Assembly (NCBI GenBank): GCA_020465985.1
Contig: JAANYP010002336.1
Location: 51,866 to 115,865 of the forward strand
Direction of reading: 5' to 3'
DNA from: Centrapalus pauciflorus
Taxonomy: Eukaryota > Streptophyta > Magnoliopsida > Asterales > Asteraceae
Length of the DNA stretch: 64,000 bases
Shown: positions 47,365 through 57,631 of the stretch, piece after piece
Position numbering within the stretch: the first letter of the stretch is position 1
Layout: each line of letters opens with the position of its first letter
The notes under the pieces: generated by a model
Database searches by the model: none
What the model saw: the letters and a program-made list of their open reading frames with translations, nothing else
Told to the model about the DNA's origin: nothing
Program-made: the position numbers and the translations under genes

Positions 47365-47852
47365 ATTTAAATATTCAGGTGTTACACAATATAATTTTAA
47401 TTTTACAATATTTTATTTGATTTAATTTTTGTTAATCTCATATGATTTAAATGTTTTAATTTTTCTGAGATTTAACAGATTCGCATTGTCATGTGCAGGG
47501 GGAGCAAACAGAAAATTATTATCTGATATTTGTGTATCTCTTAATTTTTTTTATCTGATTGATTGGAGAGGGAGCAAAGTTAAAAGATGATATTACTTTG
47601 AGGGGGAGCATAGATGCAAAATTCAAGGGGGAGCAACATTTTAGTTGTTTTTAATCCATTTTATTTTTTTAGTTAAATTTTTTTACTTCATTTTATTTCT
47701 TTTAGTTTAGTTGTGAAAATTTTTGTTTTTATTTTTTATTTTTTTTTTGGTGTGTAAAATTTTATTTGGTTTTTGGTTAAATGGGCTTAAGTGAAAAATG
47801 AGAGAATGGGTTAAATAATAAAATGGGCCGGATTTAAAATTTCAAAAAGGTG
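47365..47852 (+). other. Element D post-pol region with four GGGGGAGCA tracts
   Basis: Non-coding. Purine tracts resembling the polypurine tract occur at 47496-47506, 47566-47579, 47600-47610 and 47625-47635. They lie just after pol and far from the actual 3' LTR. Confidence 0.6.
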
Positions 47853-49413
47853 TATAAGTTTGAATTTTAAAATTCAAATTCATTTTTCAAAAATCCGAGC
47901 ACTGTACATCTTTTTCCTCATTTCTCTCGATTTTCATTCACCCATACACACCAAAGCTTCTGTGAATCCAAGATTTCAGAATTGTTGTAAGTTTTTCTTG
48001 TGATTTTCGTTACTATTTTATATTTTTTTAATGTTTTTCATTCGAGTTTTTAGTTCATATATGTGCTATTGTGTGTTCATATGTGTGTGTCGGTGTGTGT
48101 AAACGTGAAATTGTTCATTGGTGTTTTAAATCTGGAATTGAAAGTATGGTTGTGTGTATGATGTTCATCTAAGCTTGAATATCATATTTCAAGTCTTATA
48201 ACACAACATTCGACATTTAATTGAGTTTAAAGTTTGATTTTTTTTTTTTGAGTTTTTAACCTTATTGAAAATCGGATTTTGAATGTTCAAAAAGTGGTTT
48301 TTAGACCGAATTCAGTAAAGGGAAGTTGTTTAAAATCAGATTTTGAGTAGCAACATGTAAAACTTTAGGTTTTAATGTCCGTGGAAATGATTTTTGTAAA
48401 TTTCTAAGAAAAAATGGGACTTAGAAATTTTTTCTATTCAAACTCGATCAAAGTGTTAATCGACAAAAGTTTAGTTTTGATCGAGTTTGATAAAGAGGTA
48501 CTCGAGAAAACTGTTAGTCTTTATCGAGTTTGAAAAAGAAGCTTTCGAGAAAATATTATCTTTCAATCGAGTTTGACAAAGTTTCGACTTAGAATATTTT
48601 AGAATTCTCAAACTCGGTTGAAACATCAACCGAGAAAACTTATGTTTTCATCGAGTTGGACAAAGACTTATCTGAGACAACTCAAAGTTTAATCGATTTG
48701 GACAAAGACTTGTACGAGAAACCTTCATTTGTCATGCGAGTTTATAAGGAAAGGACTTAGAACTTTCTAAGTTGTTCCAACTCGATAAGAAGTTCATTCG
48801 AGAGAACTTAAGAGTCATTCGTGTTTAATGCAAGTTAACCCGAGAAAAATACTAGAGTCATTCGAGTTTAACATAACTTCAATCAAGGAAGTTTATGTTT
48901 ACTTCGAGTTTGATGCAACTTCATTTGAGAATATTCAAGGGTTTTTCGAGTTTGACATAACTTCAATTGAGGAAGTTTAACTGTATTTCGAGTTTGATAC
49001 AATATTACCCGAGAAACTCGTAGGGTCATTCGAGTTTATTGTAACTTCATTCGAGGAAATTCATAGTGCATCCAAGTTTGTTTATTATTCACCCGAATTC
49101 ACTTCTGTTTTACCCGAGTTTATTCTTAAGTCAACGGAGTTTGTTTCAGTGTGGGAAATTTAATTTTTTAGAGAAATTTCAAATTTTTCGATATAAATTT
49201 TTAAAATCTGTGTTACATTAACATTGGTCTCTTAACGATTGACTTTGGAGTCTTAAAAATAATATTTTATTATTATTGTTTGGAATCTCGATGCTTTAAA
49301 CAATGTAACACATATTTTTCTAATTTATTGTTAAATGTTTTATTTCTCTATCTTTAGGATTCAGTTTGTTTATTAGATATATCTAATATGTGTGTTATTC
49401 TTACAGGTAACAA
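47853..49413 (+). promoter_or_regulatory. Putative promoter and 5'-UTR intron of element D ORF3
   Basis: TATAAGT at 47853-47859 is followed by a CT-rich leader (CCTCATTTCTCTCG) that looks like a plant 5' UTR. A good splice donor (ATTGTT/GTAAGTTTTTC) lies at 47987 and a good acceptor (TTATTCTTACAG/GTAAC) at 49406, seven bases before the ORF3 ATG at 49414. The 1420-bp presumed intron is packed with TCGAGTTT repeats (48430-49145). Sequence signals only; not proven. Confidence 0.45.
48430..49145 (+). repeat. TCGAGTTTGA/CTTCATTCGAGAA repeats before ORF3 of element D
   Basis: About 20-25 diverged copies of TCGAGTTTGA alternating with TTCATTCGAGAAA-like words. The same core word dominates the D leader at 40130-40760. 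Confidence 0.8.
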
Positions 49414-51626
49414 ATGGCATCCCAAACCCCCACCCATAACTCAAACTCTTCAGACTCACATTCTTCTTCAAATCATACTCCTGTGTCCAAACCTATCAAA
49501 TCAGCTTCAGTTACAAGACCATCACCATCATCCCCGATTCCTGAATCCAACATATAAAATCCAAACACAGCCTAACCTTACTCGATGACAATAACCTATT
49601 CAATCCAAATTCCATAAAAGTTGTCCATCCGACGATCGTGGAAATCCTAAAAGGTCACCCTCTTGGTTACCTTTTGAAATATAAACCTTCAATTCCTCTG
49701 GTATACCTACATCAGTTTTGGCATATAATCAAATTTGTGCCTGCTAAAGGTGATCATCACTTCAAGGTCACCATTGAGAAAGCAAAAATCACTCGAGCCA
49801 GATTGCGTCATAATCTATTCTTACCGAGACGCATAGACACTGTGAATTTTCCGGAGCTGGCTGATTTTGAAGACTTTGTATCTGACGAACAACTCTGCCA
49901 TGATCTTATCAGCCTTGTTTATTCTAAATTATTGACCAAGAGTTCTATGTTTTACAGAAATGGTCTGAATGGCGATTGGTAAGCACTGTTTGGCATTATC
50001 AACAGATGTATGACCTCGAATCGCACTGGCATATACCGAGGAAGCATTCACTGTCAAAGGTTGTTTCATGGTATAGCATTCAACAAACATTATGACTTCG
50101 CTCAGTGTATCTGGGAAGATTTGAACGAAGTGGTGCTTGCAAAGACCACTAATAGAACCAGGAAGTTTGTGCCGCTGCAGTGGTTTATTCAAATCTTGAT
50201 CAGAGGCATATTGTGGGCCAATGAAAAAGTTCCAAAGAGATCAAATCCTCAAAAGTGCCCAGATTACGTCATAATGAGCATGCATAAAGTTCATGGCGAT
50301 CCTAATGCCAATATCATGCCGAATCCTGAAGCTTTGTTGAAGTATGCAGATGAGAATGTTGAGAGTGTGAGGTTGTATAGAATTGATCATGCTCCTATAG
50401 AAACTCAAGAACCGAGTTTTCCTGCCCAAGGAGACATAGGTGAGCAGGTGCGTCAACACGGGGTTGACGTACAGGGAAACATTACTGAGATTGAGGGTGT
50501 AGCAGAGGAAGAAAGGGGTGGTGAAGATGAATCTGATTTGGAGCAAACTTTGTCAAATATACCTGAAGGAGGAAATGAAGGTGAAGAAGAAGAAGATGAT
50601 GATAACAATGATAATATGGGTGGTGTTCGAGGAATTGAAATATCTCAAGCTGAACGTTTACCTATCCAAGGAGGTGATGAGATGGTAAGGGTGAGTGTGA
50701 GGGAGACCCAAACCTTAGAAATCCGGGAAGCTACGACTGTTGTTAGCTCTCCTGTGAGAGTTAGCATTGAAGCAACCAGTACCCCACTGGCGTCTGCACA
50801 CCCCACCGGCCACTTATCTCCTTCTCAACAAGGAGATGTTTCATTTTTGCACCGGGACATAGCACATGAACTATCCTAGGATCCTTTGGATACCATGGAT
50901 ATTGAAATAAGTACACAGCTGACCTAGTGTACATTTTTTCATGCACCAGTTATAGAACCAATTCAAAGTAGGACACTTGAGTCTTCATTCGTTGAAGTAA
51001 GTACAGGAGGACTTAATTAGCGTCCCTGTAACAACAACTATTGTGTCGGAAGCAGTCGCTGCTTTGTCGCATGAAGTAGTTGGAAGACCTACCAGAGATA
51101 CAACATTGCTAACTCTGACTGTAGGCCACACAGATGTTCTTTTTACAAGTTCAACTGTCGTGACAACTGAAAGTCTTAGTGACCCAGGAGTGAGCACATT
51201 ACCCTTCGTCACCGAAACAAAATTGAATGAAGCCATTGCTGGTGTAACTGATCAAATGACAACTCAGTATACAGAGATGATGAATCAGATGTCAAACAAA
51301 CAAAGGTTGTTAAAAGGGAAAGGTACAACAACAGTTGCAAAGGAAGAAGAGACTCAATCTCCAATAATGAGCTGAGGGATTACTAAGAATTTGATGAGAT
51401 GAGAGAGAGGATGTTGGGTTTAGAAAACAAGGTTGTAAGTGCTCATGGATCATTATTAGAAAGATTGTCGGTTATTGAGCAGACATGTAAATCTCAAGCT
51501 TCAGGGCCTAAACGTAAGCATGAAGATCATGATGATGACGACTCTGATGATGCTCCTCATGAGGGGGAGAAGAGGATATTACACTTCAAATTTCAATCAT
51601 GCAAGATTTCCTTTTGTAATAATTAG
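49414..51626 (+). pseudogene. Element D ORF3
   Basis: Begins MASQTPTHNSNSSDSHSSSN at 49414, a Ser-rich start. The conserved module follows: MEILKGHPLGYLLKYKPSIP, VYLHQFWHII, then a 49700-50390 region with PLQWFIQILIRGILWANE. Then an acidic Glu/Asp run (50500-50620), a Thr/Ser/Val-rich region and a C-terminal helix (MRERMLGLENKVVSAHGSLL) followed by KRKHEDHDDDDSDD and HEGEKR. The codons for GEK overlap the polypurine tract GAGGGGGAGAAGAGGA (51561-51576). Stops at 49556, 49981, 50878, 50926 and 51373; the first four fit Gln codons changed to stops. Function unknown. Confidence 0.75.
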
Positions 51627-51929
51627 TTTATCTTATTTCCATTTAATTTATTTCAAGTGTTTATTTCTCTTGTAATTTACTTTTTACTTTTAGAAGTAGA
51701 GGGGCTGGTTCCAATTATCTCAAAGTTGTAATAAATATGTAAGGGAAACCTCACCTAGGGTTTCCCATAACCTTGAAATTATTCTGATAATAGAAAATTC
51801 GGCCGCCGCCTTTCATTCAACTTTCTCTCAACATTTTTAGCAGAAATCGAGTAATATTATTCTTTTTGTATTGAATATTGTGCTGAAATTATCATTTGTG
51901 TGCTGATTATCATCGGGACAATTACAACA
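51577..51929 (+). repeat. LTR between elements D and E (3' LTR of D, 5' LTR of E)
   Basis: It is preceded by the polypurine tract that ends D and followed by a primer site that begins E. It contains a CTAGGGTTTCCC leader-like stretch and ends ATTACAACA. The left edge is uncertain because no clean TG follows the tract. No second copy is in the window. Confidence 0.6.
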
Positions 51930-51930
51930 A

Positions 51931-51944
51931 TGGGTATCATAGCC
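51931..51944 (+). other. Primer binding site of element E
   Basis: TGGGTATCATAGCC, matching the initiator tRNA-Met site TGGTATCAGAGCC with one inserted G and one G to T change. It starts two bases after the LTR end. Confidence 0.65.
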
Positions 51945-52870
51945 TCCGAAGTGGATTTCAACTGATTCAGATTTCAAATTCTTCGTGTTATTCGTATTCT
52001 TCATCAACACTCTCGGTTTGATCTTTAATCTTTACAAAGTACTCTGTTTTTGTGTTTTTATCTATTATAGAATCATCTGCCATCACTATTATACTGATTT
52101 CGAGCTTCTTTTGTTCAATCATTCCCAGTTTTATTTTTTATTTGGTGAAATTCTTATCTAGTGTTCTTGAGTTTTATTCTCGGATTTTAGTTAAAAAGCT
52201 CAGATTTTTTGGTTTTGCTTACTTGTGATTTACAAAACTTGTTTTAAAAATCACTCCAAACATTTAGAAAATATTTCCAGTGCTTAAATTGCATTTTTGT
52301 TAAATCTGTTAATCTGGAATTTAATCAAGTTTAAAACTGGAACCAAAGTTCAGATCTCAACTCGGATCCAATTTCGGATCCATTCGCATCAAATTTTAAC
52401 AATATTTCGGACCAAATCTCGGTTCCCATCCGAAATTCGGTTCATCCGAAATACAGGTAAACCATTTTTCGGATCACTACATTTACTTGTTCTTTATTTT
52501 TAAATATTGTCAAGTTCATCTCGGGTCATCCAAAATTCGGATCATCAACCGAACTTGGATCATCAAAGTTGATCTCCTCTTCTTTAAGTTAATCATCCGA
52601 CTTACAGATTTGTCATCCGAAATTTGGTCCATATGAATTTTAATTCATCCGACTTATAAGTCCATCCGAGTTTCAGTCCATCCAAACTACTATCCATCTG
52701 AGTTACTATTCATCCGAGTTAATGTTCATCATTTATAATCATCCGAGTTCAACTCTATCTGAGTTACTGTTCACCCGAATACGGATCATCCGAAATTCGG
52801 TTCTTGTCCATCTGAAATATCAGCTTCCACTTCAAAAGATCTTAACTTTTAAATCAGCACTTATTACATC
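51945..52870 (+). repeat. Leader of element E with CATCCGA repeats
   Basis: About 20 copies of CATCCGA(G/A)(T/A)TT words between 52330 and 52810, spaced 15-30 bp (for example TTCATCCGAGTTAATG). Non-coding. The layout matches the D leader but with a different repeat word. Confidence 0.75.
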
Positions 52871-55484
52871 ATGTCTCGAGAAGCCCTTGTCCTTGGATTA
52901 GAAAACAAACCACATGTTCTCTATCCCGATGAGTACGAACAATGGAAGCAAAGGTTTCTAAAATTCATTGGCATGCAGCCCAATGGGAATATGTTGTTAC
53001 AATCTATCACTGAAGGACCTGCTATCTATTATTGAAAATGCCCTGCCAGGCCAGATGCTGACCCACCAGTCCCAGCATCAAAAACAGTTCGTGAACCTTC
53101 CACTAAAGTTGAAAGGGACAGACAACATGCCGAAAAAAGGTAGAATATCTCATCTTTCAAGCTCTTCCCACTGATATTCTTGTTGGAGTTGACAGCAAAA
53201 TGTCAGCTAAAGAAATGTGGGATGAATTAGAAATGAAAATGCTTGGGGCGGATTTTGATGAAAGGGCCAAAGTAGAGGAATCTAAAGCCAAATTTACTGA
53301 GTTCCGAGCCAAAGATGGAGAATCTCTGTGAGATATCTTCACACGGTTCTGTGCAGTCATGAATGAGCTGAACAAGCTGCACATTAAAAAAGATAAAGTT
53401 GAAATCAATATCCAGTTCATTTCTTCTTTGGCTCCAGAATGGCAAATTGCAGGTCGAGCTACCAAACGAGTTCTGGACATTCCAAATGTCTCAATTAATG
53501 TGGTATTTATGGAACTCAAGAAATATCAAGGTGATGTTGATCAACATAAACAGATGGCAAACACTTTGGCATCCTTGTTATTATCCTCTAACCCAAGCAC
53601 CAAACCCGCTGACTTTTTAGCCCTGCTCTCCAGCAAGACAATCCCCACTGAACTTCCACCGAACCCATCTCCAATGCCCCACTACAGTCAAGGTTCATAA
53701 TCGTCTCAATACAGATACACATCACCACCGCATGAGCCATATGACGAAGAAGAGGCAACCATACAAGGACAAATTGCCTTATGGTCATATCGTCTTCAAC
53801 AAATACGTTTTTATCAAAACAAGACAAACCACCAAATTCGTTATGACATTGGCCCTCAGAGGTATCCTGAGGACAGAAGGGATGATAGGAGAGATGATCG
53901 AAGGGATGAATGGAGAAGAGGTGATAGGAAAGATAGTGGACACGATTACTGGAATCTCAATGATAGAGATGACAGGAGGTATGATGATAGGAGAGATAGA
54001 AGAGATGACATGAGTGATAGACGTGATGACAGAAGAGACTATCGAGATGATCGCCGTTACGAAAGGCGTGACGATAGAAGAGACTATCGAAGAGATGATG
54101 GGAGTGATTACAATCAGCGGGATGATAGCCACGAACCATGCAGATTTGACAAATGTCCAGCTGAGAGAAGAGAGGATAGGCCTAGAGCTGATGAGCTTAA
54201 GGCAACTATGAAAGAAAGCTTGAGGCACTGAAGAAAAGGTCTGATGCTATGGCCCTCGTTGCTCAAGAAGACTACTGGCATGACACGGACTCTGACGAAG
54301 AAGATGATAGGGGCAGAAATTGCTACATGGTTGACAGAATTGGACTGGCTGATTATGTGACTACTTCCGATTCAGAATCAGACACGGCTTTCGAGGGGGA
54401 GAAAGAGAAAGATCCAACAGCCTGTTTGATGGCAAAGTCCGGGGATTCCGAGTGCTCCACGTTAGATTCAGAGGCACACGAGGTACATCCTATTTACGTT
54501 CATGAGTCTGTAAATAATTTATCTGTACAAAATGAATGTAACTTGCACACGAAATACTTGAGCTTGAAGCTAGGTTTAATGCTGAAAAGGAAAAGTGTGT
54601 CAAGGATGAACATCTAGCCCAATCCTTAAAAGAAACATGTAATATATATGAAAATAAGTGGCTAAACAACCAAGAGGTGATAAAGTAAATGATAATTGAA
54701 AAAGTAGATGTTCAGGATAGGAATACTTACCTTGAGAGTTGCATGGATAAAATCACTGACGAAAAGAACTCTTTAAAGTCTGAAATGTCTGTTCTTTCAA
54801 AACGCTTAGAGTCCGTAAGCAGGGAGAACATAAACAATTTGGAAAAATACAAAGTGATAGAAGAAGAGAGAATAGGTTTGTACTCACGAATAAAGACCCT
54901 AGATGATGAATTTCTAAAACGACGTCAAACTGAACAAACTATTCATCTAAACCAACCCAAAGAAACTAGGTTTTATCATTCCAAACAAGGAATTGGTTTT
55001 AATAATCCTAAGTATTTGGAAAAGGTTCAACATGTTTTACTTCTTTTTTATGATATGAGATATATGGGTGTTGGGTTTAAGTCTTTCGTTTACCAAACAT
55101 CAGAAGAAGTTCTAACCCAAGAGGATGAGAAACAAAGTGAAAACAAAGGAAAAGAGATGCCTTTTAAATATGACGAACTAAATGAGAGTTATCCCTATAG
55201 AGTACGTTCTCTAGAGGAGGACTTCTTGTCTAGCTATTCATCAGCTGAAATGAACGCAGAACCTGTCAAACCAATCTCCCATCTTTACATTCCTACAAAA
55301 GTTCTTTAACATAAAATAAAATTTTTAGAAAAGGAATTAAAGACAACTCGAAAGAAAGCACTTGATTATCAAGAAGCTCTTCTCGAAAGTGAGGAAAAAT
55401 TGGCAAGTCAAAGTTTTCAACAAAATGTTGAATTAATCATCTACAAAGAAAAGTTTGACATGGTTTCAGAAAGTGTAATTTCTC
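52871..55484 (+). pseudogene. gag: Element E gag, with an Arg/Asp-repeat domain
   Basis: Starts MSREALVLGLENKPHVLYPD at 52871. Capsid part 53140-53700 (DSKMSAKEMWDELEMKMLG, FTEFRAKDGESL, then EINIQFISSLAPEWQIA). After a stop (TAA 53698-53700, Gln expected) the same frame continues to a run of RRDDRRDD/YDDRRD repeats (about 53865-54130). No CCHC knuckle is seen; the only Cys pair is in HEPCRFDKC. Then, one frame off, an acidic Ser/Asp/Glu segment (54249-54617) and a coiled coil (54689-54930) with TIHLNQPKETRFYHSKQGIG (about 54935-54990). The gene is interrupted by the solo LTR at 55485 and continues at 56631. Confidence 0.8.
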
Positions 55485-56630
55485 TGTTAGGCACAAAAAG
55501 GCCTCAGTCAAACCTGCTCTGCATCTGAGGGGGAGATTATTAATCAAACCTGTTGATGCACTTGATGGGTAAAAGTTAAGGCCTGTTTATGCCTTAATAA
55601 TACCTAAAAAGTGATTTGCAATATCAGTCTAAAGCTGTTCTATGAGTTGCATGTGTTGCAACAAAGACAGTTTTGCTCAAGCTGTTTAGTCTGCTGAACA
55701 GGCTGGACATAAACTGTCTACGCTGCTCTACACTAGTGAGCAGCTTGGGCTGCTTACAAGTGTTCTGTTCTTTGTGAACAGAACCTGTACTTTGTGAACA
55801 GAACCTGTTCTTTGTGAACAGGCTAAACACTTTATGGAATGTGTTTCCAAGTCCTCATGTATTGTATTTGACTACAAGATCAGTTTACACAGTCGAAGAC
55901 AAAGTGGAAATCAGAACTGCTCAGCCTGCCCAAGCTGTTCTGTTACATGAAGACAAAAAGGTTATTTGAAAAAGGGTGACAGACCTTTTTCTTATATCAA
56001 AATCGTCCTTTACAAGGAAGAAAGACACAAAGTTGACATTCCTTATTTAGTTAAAGCCAATGCAGCAGTAGACAAAGTGAAAAGACAAAAGTTCTGCACA
56101 CAAGAAGACAAGTCTGCTTTTCAGAAAGTGCAGAAAAGGTTATGTTGTGTTTTCAACAAGACTTCTCCTTTTTCATTTCATCCAATGAAGAAACTTCTCT
56201 TAGATCCTCTGAGTGAGTATAAAAGGAAGCTTCTAAGGACAGAAAGATTAAGCCAAAAAGCTAAGTGCTGAAGCCAAGAGTGAACGTGCAAGTGTGTTTT
56301 TCATGCATGCAAGCCTGCCTGTGTAATACAGTTTCTTTGTGTCTAAGTTGTTCTACATAAGCTGTCCCTTTAAGTCTTGTAAACACAGTAAGTGCTTCTT
56401 AGTGAGTGTATTCATTGTAAACTAGTTTGAGTCTGTCTTAGACTAGTGAACATACTGTTGTATCTGTCATCTCAGCTTGAACCTTTCCGCATTCAAGCTT
56501 GTTTGTAATTAGCATTTGTTAATAATACATACAAACATTGAGAAAATTATGTGTAGTTTTTTAAAGTGCTGTATTCACCCCCCCTCTACAGCTTAAAGCT
56601 ATATACTTTTGGAACCTCTCGGGACCTACA
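55485..56630 (+). mobile_element. Solo LTR of the SIRE-C family
   Basis: 1146 bp from TGTTAGGCAC to GGGACCTACA with perfect 5-bp target duplication TTCTC (55480-55484 and 56631-56635) and no internal sequence. It matches the 3' LTR of element C. It has three copies of the hairpin unit CTGTTCTTTGTGAACAG at 20-bp spacing (55765-55821) and TATAAAAG at 56218. Formed by recombination between the two LTRs of an element inserted in E. Confidence 0.95.
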
Positions 56631-57520
56631 TTCTCATTTAAAAGCCTCAAAAGTTTCTCATCCTATCAAAGTCTCTCTTATATCAACTGATGAAGGTGAA
56701 GCCAAGATTGAAGTTCCTTTTATCATTTGTGAAGTTGAGTGCAAAAAGTCTTCTAAAGCTGAGTTTTCAAAGAAGACTCAGAGTCAGTCTAAGTCTTCCG
56801 AGAAACCTACTCATCAAGTAAATTTCTCCAAGTCTAAGTCTTCCATACGTATTGACTCTTATCATTTTGTACCTACAAATAATGTAAGAAAAGTGCCTAA
56901 AACATCCATGCAAGTCTTTTCGAGTTTCTTTGTGAAGAAGGCTGTAATGCCAGATGATTTTGTTTCCAGAGATAGGATGCATGTAATCTCTGAAAACAAT
57001 GTTTATAATAATGTACCGAATTCTTTTTCTTGCTTAAAATATTCATTTGGGGATTTGTTTAAAATATGTCTAAGTCGTTTTAGATGTCAAGTTCCTGAAA
57101 TGAATGAATTCGTGCCTTTCCTGCTAAAAAATTGTAAAAAAAGAAAATAAAAAATAATGCATTATTGGCCAAACAAAAGTTGAGACTTGTACTTTGCCAA
57201 GGCCCAAACCTAAAGCATATGTAAAACAGGTTTCAAATCGACCAAAACCAAAGGCAATTTCTTCGCCTAAGGTTCCAAAGCCTATCAAATCCAAACATAA
57301 ATGGATTCCAAAAGGCTCTGCATTTAGTCCACACATAACTACTATATGGGTTCCTGAGACTGTAAACGTGCCATATACACCTGGAACAACTAACCCAAAA
57401 GGACCCATCCTAAGATGGGTACCCAAAGTTGTGTTATTTAATGCAGATGGTTCTTGGTTACTTCATATCAAGACCCACACTTCAATGAAATGGCTTCTAC
57501 TTATATTAGAATAGGACATG
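56631..57520 (+). pseudogene. Element E gag tail and linker to pol
   Basis: Continues the gag tail after the solo LTR. Ser/Lys-rich (KAEFSKKTQSQSKSSEK), then conserved FSCLKYSFGDLFKICLSRF, then after a stop and frame change a Pro/Lys-rich linker (PRPKPKAYVKQVSNRPKPKA, 57194-57290) and the WVPETVNVPYTPGTT / RWVPKVV repeats typical before the SIRE protease. The matching linker in D is at 43900-44000. Confidence 0.7.
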
Positions 57521-57631
57521 TTCTTCTGCTTGTCGGTTGTGCTTAAATCGACATGTTTGGCTTCTGTGCACTCAGCTCAGGACCCGGTCTAAACTTTTCA
57601 TGTTTCTAAACAACTCGGTTCAGAACATGGT

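Larger units (their letters stand above)
40040..51929 (+). mobile_element. SIRE-lineage copia retrotransposon D
   Basis: Leader 40040-40845, gag from 40846, pol to 47364, non-coding spacer with a possible intron, ORF3 49414-51626, then an LTR at about 51577-51929. Its own 5' LTR is not found next to the leader, because element C is there; LTR1 at 26193 is a candidate but is not similar to the LTR at 51577. D differs clearly from A, B and C and is closest to E. Confidence 0.8.

Noticed and set aside
53785..54228. 147-codon minus-strand frame with Ile/Ser/Val repeats
   Set aside because: Shadow of the Arg/Asp repeat of element E gag on the other strand.
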